Positions 58,002-64,000 of a stretch of 64,000 nucleotides of DNA are shown here, piece by piece (the stretch's first letter is position 1; each line of letters starts with the position of its first letter). The position numbers and the translations under genes were made by a program. The notes below the pieces were generated by a model. That model saw nothing but the letters and a program-made list of their open reading frames with translations, had not been told where the DNA came from and did no database searches. The stretch is taken from the NCBI RefSeq assembly GCF_900109645.1, contig NZ_FOBG01000001.1, positions 3,144,262-3,208,261 of the forward strand. Reading direction: 5' to 3'. The stretch is from Duganella sp. CF402 (GTDB lineage Bacteria > Pseudomonadota > Gammaproteobacteria > Burkholderiales > Burkholderiaceae_D).

Positions 58002-59531
58002 TTAGGGTTCGGCCAGGCGCACGCGGTTGCGCCCTTCCGACTTGGCCACGTACAGCGCCTTGTCGGCCGCCTCCACCAGCATGCTGCTCAGGTGCACGCC
58101 GCGCCGGGGCGTGATGGTGGCCACGCCGGCCGACAAGCTCACATGGCCGAACGGGCTGCCGCTGTGCGGCAACTGCAACTTCTCCACCGCCTGCCGGATG
58201 CGCTCGGCCACCGCCTCGGCGCCGTGGATGTCGGTATTCGGCAGTACGATGCCGATCTCCTCGCCGCCGTAACGCGCACTCAAATCGCCGGGCCGCTTGG
58301 GCGTGAGCGCGCGGATCAACTTGCTGATCGAACGCAGCACTTCATCACCGGCGCTGTGGCCATAGCGGTCGTTGTACTGCTTGAAGTAATCGACATCGAT
58401 CATGATGAAGGCCAGCGTGCTGCCTTGCCGGGTGGCGCGGCTGAACTCATTGCCCAGCGTGACGTCGAACTGGCGCCGGTTGGCCAGCCCGGTCAGGCCG
58501 TCCTGCATGGCTTGCCGCTCGAGCGTGCGGTTGGCGGTCTCCAGCGCGTCGCGCGCCTTGCGCAGCTCGGCCTCGGCCTGCTCGCGCCGCTTGATCTGGT
58601 CCACCAGCCGCTTGCCGAAAAAGCCGATCAGCGCCGCCAGCACCACCACCCCGATCGAGCGCGTGAAGGTGTCGCGCCGCCAGCGCTCCAGCATTTCCTC
58701 GCGCGACAGGCCGGCCGTGACAAACAAGGGATAGTGCTCCAGCGGACGGAAGCTTTGCAGGCGCAGCTCGCCGTCGTGCGACGAGTGGAAGAACTGGCTG
58801 CCGGTGCGCGCCGCGCCGCTTTGCTGCGCGTAGTGGCGATACAGCTCGCTGTCGCGCATGCTGGCGCCGATGCGGCCGCCATCGAACGGGTGGCGCAGCA
58901 TCAGCACACCGGTATTGGAAATCAGCCCGACCGCGCCGCGCGCGCCGATGTCAAAGCCCTGGTAATAGCGGCGGAAATAATCGATGTCGAGCGTGGCCAG
59001 CACCACGCCGCCGAAGCTGCCGTCCGGCTTGTCGAGGCGGCGCGACACCGGCATGATCCACTGGCCGCTGGAACGGCTGATCACCGGCTCGCCCACATGC
59101 GGCGCGCGCCCGGTGTGGGTGCGGTGGTAGATGAAGTATTCGCGGTCGGCGTTGTTGTAGGCCTGGCTCAGCTGGCCGCGCGAATTGACGATCCAGCGGC
59201 CGTTTTCGTCGTACACAAACAAGCCCACCAGCTGTGGCAGATTTGCCACCTGCGCCTGCATCTGTCTTTGCAGCCGCGCCAGTGCCTTGTCGCCCTGGCC
59301 TTCAGTTTCGAGGCGCTCGACCATGTCGGCCAGCGCGGTGTCGGCCGCCTTGATGGTGTCGTCGGCCTGCTGCGCCATCGCCCGCGCCACGTTGGCGCCA
59401 AGCCGCTCCATGTCCTGCAGCAGGAAGCTGCGCGCGTTCAGGCTGCGCCAGACGTCGATGCCGACCAGCGACAGGCAGACCACGCTGACAAACACCGTGG
59501 CCCAGAAGGTGATGGAATAGCGCTTGAGCAT
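58002..59531 (-). CDS. Membrane diguanylate cyclase with Cache sensor
   Basis: 509 residues. An N-terminal membrane helix (ITFWATVFVSVVCLSLVGI), a periplasmic dCache-type domain (about 40-270, FVYDENGRWIVNSRG, AVGLISNTGVLMLRHPFDGG), a second membrane helix (about 290-308), a coiled-coil linker and a GGDEF domain. The active-site loop is GGEEI (422-426), with the catalytic acidic residue kept. An RxxD inhibitory site (R413-D416) lies five residues before it, so product inhibition is expected. It makes cyclic di-GMP in response to a periplasmic ligand. Convergent with the hydrolase. Confidence 0.92.
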   Translation of the reverse strand: MLKRYSITFWATVFVSVVCLSLVGIDVWRSLNARSFLLQDMERLGANVARAMAQQADDTIKAADTALADMVERLETEGQGDKALARLQRQMQAQVANLPQLVGLFVYDENGRWIVNSRGQLSQAYNNADREYFIYHRTHTGRAPHVGEPVISRSSGQWIMPVSRRLDKPDGSFGGVVLATLDIDYFRRYYQGFDIGARGAVGLISNTGVLMLRHPFDGGRIGASMRDSELYRHYAQQSGAARTGSQFFHSSHDGELRLQSFRPLEHYPLFVTAGLSREEMLERWRRDTFTRSIGVVVLAALIGFFGKRLVDQIKRREQAEAELRKARDALETANRTLERQAMQDGLTGLANRRQFDVTLGNEFSRATRQGSTLAFIMIDVDYFKQYNDRYGHSAGDEVLRSISKLIRALTPKRPGDLSARYGGEEIGIVLPNTDIHGAEAVAERIRQAVEKLQLPHSGSPFGHVSLSAGVATITPRRGVHLSSMLVEAADKALYVAKSEGRNRVRLAEP

Positions 59532-59578
59532 AGTGGAGCGCAGTGGGTGGCACTCCTGATGTTATACCTCAGTGCCGT

Positions 59579-60619
59579 TCAGCGCGCCAGCATCGGTTGC
59601 AGCTTTTGCCACGCCAGGTCGGGCGTCAGCTTGACCATGCAATCCTGATGGCCGAGCGGGCACTCGCGCTGCTTGCACGGCGCGCAATCGAGCCGCAGGG
59701 ACAGCGAGGCGGCCATATCCGAAAACGGCGGCGCGTGGTCGGGATCGGTGGGGCCGTACAGCGCCAGCACCGGGCGGTTCAGCGCCGAGGCGATGTGCAG
59801 CAGGCCGGAGTCGTTGGCCACCACGGCGGCCGCGCGCGCAATCAGGGCGATCGCCTCCGGCAGGCTGGTGGCGCCGGCCAGGTTGAACACCGTGGCGTCC
59901 GCCGGCAGGGCGGCCGCCACTTCGGCGCAGGCTTCTTTATCCTTGGGCGAACCGAGCAACGCGATCTGTGTCGACGGCTCGCGCTTCAGCACCTCCTGCG
60001 CCAGACCGGCGAAGTGGCGCGCCGGCCAGCGCTTGGCGCCGCCGAATTCGGCGCCCGGCGCCATCGCCACCAGCGGCCGCGCCGGATCGAGGGCAAGGCG
60101 TTCAAACACTGCCGCCGCCTGCGCATCGGTCACCAGCAGGCGAGGGCGCGGCAAGGCGGCGCGCAGGCCCGGCCCCTGCACCGTCACCGGCGGCTTGGCC
60201 AGCGCCGCGTAAAACGCCACCATCGGGCGCGGCGGCAGTTCGTCGTGGTGCATCACATTGATCATGCCGTAGCGGCTTTCACCCTTGTAGCCGACCCGTC
60301 TGGCGATGCCGGCCAGCCACGGGATCAGCGCGTACTTGATGGTGTTGGGCAGAATGTAGGCGTCGGCGTAGCCGCGCTTGCGCAGCAGGCGGGCGTACTG
60401 CCAGCGCTGTTTCAGTTGCAGGGCGCCGTGGCGGAACGGCGTTTCCAGCACCTCGTCGACCTCGGCGCACTGGCGCCACACGGCCGCCACCGCCGGCGGC
60501 GCCAGCACGTCGATGGCCCGCTCCGGATGGGCCGCGCGCAGCAGCTGCAGCAGCGGCTGCGCCATCACGGCGTCGCCGATCCAGTTGGGGGAAATAATCA
60601 AGGTACGCAATTCGCTCAC
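59579..60619 (-). CDS. waaF: Lipopolysaccharide heptosyltransferase II (GT9)
   Basis: 346 residues. ADP-heptose-dependent GT9 enzyme that adds the second heptose of the LPS inner core. N-terminus LIISPNWIGDAVMAQPLLQLL, the ELPPRPMVAFYAALA stretch, MAPGAEFGGAKRWPARHFA and ANDSGLLHIASALNRPVLALYGPTDP are typical of WaaF. Full length. It overlaps the upstream O-antigen-ligase-like gene by 4 bases. Confidence 0.93.
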   Translation of the reverse strand: MSELRTLIISPNWIGDAVMAQPLLQLLRAAHPERAIDVLAPPAVAAVWRQCAEVDEVLETPFRHGALQLKQRWQYARLLRKRGYADAYILPNTIKYALIPWLAGIARRVGYKGESRYGMINVMHHDELPPRPMVAFYAALAKPPVTVQGPGLRAALPRPRLLVTDAQAAAVFERLALDPARPLVAMAPGAEFGGAKRWPARHFAGLAQEVLKREPSTQIALLGSPKDKEACAEVAAALPADATVFNLAGATSLPEAIALIARAAAVVANDSGLLHIASALNRPVLALYGPTDPDHAPPFSDMAASLSLRLDCAPCKQRECPLGHQDCMVKLTPDLAWQKLQPMLAR

Positions 60620-61845
60620 TGGGCTTTCTCCTTCGCGTTCAGGCTCAGTCCTGCCAGCAGGAACAGCATCATCGCGTAAAACATATTGCTGCGCACCGAC
60701 CAGAAGATCACTTCCGTCAGGCCGAAGCTGAAATAACTCAAGACCAGCAGCATGCCGGCCAGCGCCGGCGCATTGAGCTGGGCGCTATGGTGCATCTGGC
60801 GGCGGAAGAACAGGAACGGCACCACCAGTGTGGCGCCCCAGGCCAGCAGCCCGGCCACGCCGCCGAACACCAGCGCCTGCAGGATATCGTTGTGGAAGTG
60901 CTCGAACTCCAGCACATACGGGTGGGCTTTGCCGCTGCTGACCAGCCCTTCCATCTCGCTGCGCACGGTGGGGATGGAGGCGCCCAGCAGCGGATGGCGC
61001 TCGATCAGCTGCAGCGCGCTGCGCCACAGCTCAAGCCGGATGCCGACGCTGGTATAGGTCGGGCCGCCGTTGAAATACTGCTGCACGTCGCTGATGCCCT
61101 CGTCGATGCGCTCACGGGCGCCGGTCTGGGGAATGAAGTAGGTACTCACCACCAGCGCCAGCGCCAGCAGCGCCACGCCCTTGCGCAGGCGGCCGCGCAG
61201 CACGTGGCCGTAGCGCACCAGCAGCACGGCGGCAAACACCACGGCGATCCAGCTGCCCCGGGTGCCGCTGGCGATCGAGCCGACCAGGCCGGCCAGCGCG
61301 CCGAGGCCGGGCCAGATGGCGCTGCGGCCGGCGAAGTCCAGCGTGCCGGCCAGGCACATCAGCGCCATGCACAGCATGATGTCGCCAAAGGTAATCGAGT
61401 TGATCAAGCCGCCCGGACGGTCGACCCCCAGGCCCCAGCGCTGGTAGGCGATGAACACGGCGCCGGCCACGGCGCCGGCGATCAGGCCCCACCACAGGGC
61501 CTTGCGGCTGGGACGGCAAGCCAGCACGGTCAGCATCACGGTCGATGCGGCCAGCATGCGGAACGGTTTCTCCAGGTCGCGCAGGCGGCCGTCGCCGCTC
61601 AGCAGGCCCAACACCAGCGCCAGCACCAGCGTCGCGGCGAACGCTACCAATACCGGGCGAATCTCAGTAAGATGGCGCAGCAGCTCGGGCCAGCCGCGCC
61701 GCCAGGTCACCAGTGCCGTGATCAAAAAGGCGAAACTGCACAAGCCGACCCCGATCCGGGTGATCAGCAGCAAGAATGGAAACAGGAAAATCAGGCTGTG
61801 GATAAAGACAGTGCTGGTCGCGGACTGGGCTGAGGTATTATTCAT
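60616..61845 (-). CDS. O-antigen ligase family protein (WaaL-like)
   Basis: 409 residues with 10-12 hydrophobic helices and a large periplasmic loop containing the Wzy_C-type motif (SVGIRLELWRSALQLIERHP, LLGASIPTVR) and LEFEHFHNDILQALVFGG with the conserved histidine. Transfers O-antigen to lipid A-core or polymerises it. Coupled to waaF by a 4-base overlap, it is divergent from the first GT2 gene (44 bases between starts), where an inverted repeat ATTGC..GCAAT lies (61860-61875). Confidence 0.87.
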   Translation of the reverse strand: MNNTSAQSATSTVFIHSLIFLFPFLLLITRIGVGLCSFAFLITALVTWRRGWPELLRHLTEIRPVLVAFAATLVLALVLGLLSGDGRLRDLEKPFRMLAASTVMLTVLACRPSRKALWWGLIAGAVAGAVFIAYQRWGLGVDRPGGLINSITFGDIMLCMALMCLAGTLDFAGRSAIWPGLGALAGLVGSIASGTRGSWIAVVFAAVLLVRYGHVLRGRLRKGVALLALALVVSTYFIPQTGARERIDEGISDVQQYFNGGPTYTSVGIRLELWRSALQLIERHPLLGASIPTVRSEMEGLVSSGKAHPYVLEFEHFHNDILQALVFGGVAGLLAWGATLVVPFLFFRRQMHHSAQLNAPALAGMLLVLSYFSFGLTEVIFWSVRSNMFYAMMLFLLAGLSLNAKEKAQ

Positions 61846-61889
61846 TCATATTATCGTTTATTGCAAGAAAGCAATTACTACAGCTTCCT

Positions 61890-62702
61890 ATGTCATCCGT
61901 CCTTATTTCCGTCGTTATCACTACTTACAACCGGCCGGATGCGCTCACCGCCGTGGTCGAAGCCTGCTTCGCCCAGGACGACCTCGGGTTCGAAATCATT
62001 ATCGCTGATGACGGCTCGGGCCACAACACGCAACAGGCGGTGGCCGCGCTGCAAGCGCGCTCGCCGGTGCCGCTGCGCCATGTGTGGCAGGAAGACCTCG
62101 GCTTCCGCGCGGCGCGCGCGCGCAACCTCGGCACGCTCGACGCCCGTGGCCAGTACATCGTCTTCCTCGACGGCGACTGCGTCCCGCAGCGCAATTTTAT
62201 CAGCCAGCACCGCAAGCTGGCGCAGCGCGGCTATCTGGTGCAGGGCAGCCGCATCCTGCTCAACGAGCGCGCCACGGCGCGCGTGCTGGCCCAGCACCTC
62301 GACCTGAACGCGCTGGGCCCGGCCGACCTGCTGGCGTGGCGCCGCCGGGGCGAGCTCAACAAAGTGCTGCCGCTGCTGTTCACCCTGCCCGACGTCGGCC
62401 GCACCAGCCGCCGCTTCACCTGGCGCCGCATCAAAAGCTGCAACCTGGCCGTGTGGCGTAGCGACCTCGACCTCGTGAACGGCTTCGACGAAAGCTTCCT
62501 CGGCTGGGGCCATGAAGATTCCGACCTGGTGGTGCGCCTGTTCAATGCCGGGGTGATGCGCAAGGACGGCGCCTACGCCACCGAAGTGCTGCACCTGTGG
62601 CACAAAGAAAACGCGCGCGACCAGGAAACCAGCAACCGCGCCACCGTGCTGCAGCGCGCGGCTGACCGCACCGTGCTGGCGGTGAAGGGGCTGCGGGCAT
62701 GA
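61890..62702 (+). CDS. GT2 glycosyltransferase with galactosyltransferase-type C-terminus
   Basis: 270 residues. N-terminal GT-A fold: SVVITTYNRPDALTAVVEAC, the acceptor-binding IIIADDGSG, and the metal site FLDGDCVPQRNF (DxD-like). The C-terminal block GFDESFLGWGHEDSDLVVRL (GWGxED) is the galactosyltransferase/Glyco_transf_7C type. Probable LPS core or O-antigen sugar transferase. It overlaps the next GT2 by 4 bases. Confidence 0.88.
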   Translation: MSSVLISVVITTYNRPDALTAVVEACFAQDDLGFEIIIADDGSGHNTQQAVAALQARSPVPLRHVWQEDLGFRAARARNLGTLDARGQYIVFLDGDCVPQRNFISQHRKLAQRGYLVQGSRILLNERATARVLAQHLDLNALGPADLLAWRRRGELNKVLPLLFTLPDVGRTSRRFTWRRIKSCNLAVWRSDLDLVNGFDESFLGWGHEDSDLVVRLFNAGVMRKDGAYATEVLHLWHKENARDQETSNRATVLQRAADRTVLAVKGLRA

Positions 62703-63778
62703 AACCGCTGCACGCCGACGGTCCGCTGCTGAGCATCCTGGTGCCGGGCTACAACGTCGGGCGCTACATCACGGACTGCCTCGACCACATCGTCGCGCAG
62801 ATGCACCAGCGCCACGAGCTGATCATGGTAGACGACGGCTCCACCGACGACACCGTGGCGCGCGTGCAGGCCGTGCAGCAAGCCTATCCGCGCCTGCAGA
62901 TCCGGCTGGTGGTGCAACCCAACCAGGGCATCGCCGACGCCCGCAACCGCGCCCTGATGGAAGCGCGCGGCGAATACATCCTGTTTGTCGACAGCGACGA
63001 CCGGCTGTTGCCGCGTTCGCTGGAAGCGCTGGAACGGGTGATCGCGGCCCAGCGCCCGGACGTGATCGCCACCGCGCTGCGCATGTGGCATCCGGACGCG
63101 CCGGACAAGGACCGCGACGTCTACATGAGCTATGCGCCGGAGCAGACCATCACCTGCCAGGACGCGATCCTGACCTCCTTCCTCAACGACCGCCACATGT
63201 ACGTGTGGTGCAAGGTGTTCCGGCGCGAGATCTATGCGCAGGAAGCGATGCCGCTGTTCCCGTCGCGCCGCCTGTTCGAGGACGTGGCGGTGGTGCCGCG
63301 CCTGCTGCAGCGCTGCCGCAGCCTGGTGTACCTGCCGCACGTGCTGCTGGCGTATCGCCAGCATCCGGTCAGCATCACGCGCGTGATCAGCGAGCAGTGG
63401 TGTGTGGATTTCGTGTCGGCGCTGGCGGCGGTCAAGCCGCATTTCGAGCGCGCCGGCGTGAGCGCGGCGGTGCGCGCGCAGTTCGATGTGGCGGCGTGCC
63501 ACTTCTACATCGGCATGGTGAAGAATTCCTACCAGCTGCCAGCCAAGGCCGGCGATGCGGTGCGCGGCAAGGTGCGCGGCATCTTCCTCGACAGCCTGTT
63601 CGCGCCGCCGCAGCAAGTGCTGGCCGGCATGGCCGGCGGCGGTAAGCAGGCGGCCCGCACCGCGCGCCAGGTGCAGCGCGCGCTGGACGGCAACCGCTGG
63701 TTCCACCTGCAGCAAACCGCCGTGCGCAAACTCAAGCTATGGCAGCGCCTGGAACGCACCCGCGCCGCCCAACGTTAA
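62699..63778 (+). CDS. GT2 family glycosyltransferase
   Basis: 359 residues. LSILVPGYNVGRYITDCLDHI, ELIMVDDGSTDDT, RNRALMEARGEYILFVDSDD (DSD metal site) are the standard GT2 motifs. The C-terminal 120 residues are helical and rich in Arg and Ala. It probably adds a sugar to the LPS core/O-antigen with the preceding GT2. The ATG overlaps the previous stop. A 90-bp palindromic element follows. Confidence 0.9.
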   Translation: MKPLHADGPLLSILVPGYNVGRYITDCLDHIVAQMHQRHELIMVDDGSTDDTVARVQAVQQAYPRLQIRLVVQPNQGIADARNRALMEARGEYILFVDSDDRLLPRSLEALERVIAAQRPDVIATALRMWHPDAPDKDRDVYMSYAPEQTITCQDAILTSFLNDRHMYVWCKVFRREIYAQEAMPLFPSRRLFEDVAVVPRLLQRCRSLVYLPHVLLAYRQHPVSITRVISEQWCVDFVSALAAVKPHFERAGVSAAVRAQFDVAACHFYIGMVKNSYQLPAKAGDAVRGKVRGIFLDSLFAPPQQVLAGMAGGGKQAARTARQVQRALDGNRWFHLQQTAVRKLKLWQRLERTRAAQR

Positions 63779-63787
63779 CTTCCGTAA

Positions 63788-63877
63788 ATTCAGGGTCAGC
63801 TCTGTCATTTGGACATTCGGGAACTAAATTTTCCGGATTAGTTCCGCCGTGTCCAAATGACAGAGCTGACCCCGAAT
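63788..63877. repeat. 90-bp palindromic REP/MITE-like element
   Basis: Two 23-bp arms (63793-63815 and 63850-63872) are perfect inverted copies (GGGTCAGCTCTGTC...). Flanking ATTC/GAAT extends the pairing after one mismatch, and an inner pair GGAACTAA/TTAGTTCC lies in the centre, so the whole unit folds into one hairpin. It sits between convergent genes and lacks a long T-run. Such GGTCAG hairpins are typical of multicopy extragenic palindromes in this family. Confidence 0.82.
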
Positions 63878-63880
63878 GCT

Positions 63881-64000
63881 CTACTCGCTTTCAAGCATGC
63901 TGATGCGGACCAGGTCGGCCACGTTGTCCACGCCCAGCTTGCTCATCAGGCGCGCCTTGTGCACTTCCACCGTGCGCACGCTGATGCCCAGCGCCGGGCC
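63881..64000 (-). CDS. LuxR/FixJ-family response regulator, C-terminal end only
   Basis: The last 39 codons of a gene that runs off the right edge: GPALGISVRTVEVHKARLMS followed by KLGVDNVADLVRISMLESE and a TAG stop. This is the recognition helix and end of a LuxR-type DNA-binding domain in the FixJ/TodT style (SVRTVEVHRxxxMxKLxxxSxAELVR). The receiver domain lies outside the window. It is convergent with the GT2 gene across the palindromic element. Confidence 0.85.
   Translation of the reverse strand, partial: GPALGISVRTVEVHKARLMSKLGVDNVADLVRISMLESE

Noticed and set aside
1-64000. CRISPR arrays, prophage or complete insertion sequences
   Set aside because: No regularly spaced repeats, integrase or transposase genes and no terminal repeats with transposase were seen. 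The two toxin-antitoxin pairs and two palindromic elements are the only mobile-like features.
1-64000. Riboswitches
   Set aside because: No leader long enough with a recognisable conserved core was seen upstream of the metabolic genes.

Overview
The window is chromosomal DNA of high GC content, almost certainly from a betaproteobacterium of the Oxalobacteraceae (Massilia/Duganella/Janthinobacterium-like). This rests on the housekeeping run yebC-purD-hemF-nadD-rsfS-rlmH-maf-rng, the long 526-residue isocitrate lyase, pepN next to fbp, and a Burkholderiales-type Tad (Flp) pilus locus. The taxonomic call is inference from gene content; no 16S gene is present.

Layout. 1-4.8 kb: partial cupin-like protein, DUF1842-like protein, msrA, a CheY-like receiver, a double TonB-C protein, and a LysR regulator divergent from a FUSC transporter, followed by a decayed small gene. 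5.1-14.3 kb: a sugar-utilisation locus (SIS-type deaminase/isomerase, TonB-dependent receptor, MFS permease, PfkB kinase, ROK repressor) divergent from a GH9 glycosidase. Its logic fits uptake and breakdown of glucosamine or chitosan oligosaccharides: outer-membrane import, periplasmic exo-cleavage, inner-membrane import, phosphorylation, and conversion to fructose-6-phosphate. Two AT-rich operator-like boxes, each abutting a good sigma-70 promoter, tie the two transcription units together. 14.3-16.4 kb: a frameshifted alpha/beta hydrolase flanked by copies of the GH9 3' end, a HigBA-like toxin-antitoxin pair, a bidirectional terminator and tRNA-Thr(CGT). 16.5-27 kb: fbp, pepN, a DUF4136 lipoprotein, quinone oxidoreductase, mgsA, a DMT exporter, a second toxin-antitoxin pair and a large PhoD-type phosphatase with an unusual Ala/Gly-rich insert.

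27-34 kb: the housekeeping operon. rsfS carries an H1-like basic tail. 34-39.3 kb: a secreted methyltransferase-like protein, isocitrate lyase with a clear promoter and 14-bp palindrome, an aldo/keto reductase divergent from a LysR gene, and an unknown secreted protein.

39.3-58 kb: the Tad/Flp pilus region. Minor pilin-type genes (a VWA TadG-like and two TadE-like) run leftward. A NarX/NarL-type two-component pair runs rightward, followed by four Flp prepilin genes in three self-contained cassettes. Each cassette has the same paired palindrome, a -10 box at the same distance, a 23-bp hairpin and a terminator. Then come the prepilin peptidase, a winged-helix AAA ATPase, CpaB, secretin, lipoprotein, CpaE/TadZ, CpaF/TadA, TadB, TadC, a 633-residue Ig-like lipoprotein with Ca-binding-type loops, and a hydrolase. 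I see no tadD in the window.

58-64 kb: a Cache-GGDEF diguanylate cyclase, LPS-core genes (waaF, an O-antigen-ligase family protein, two GT2 glycosyltransferases), a 90-bp palindromic REP-like element, and the C-terminus of a LuxR/FixJ-type regulator running off the right end.
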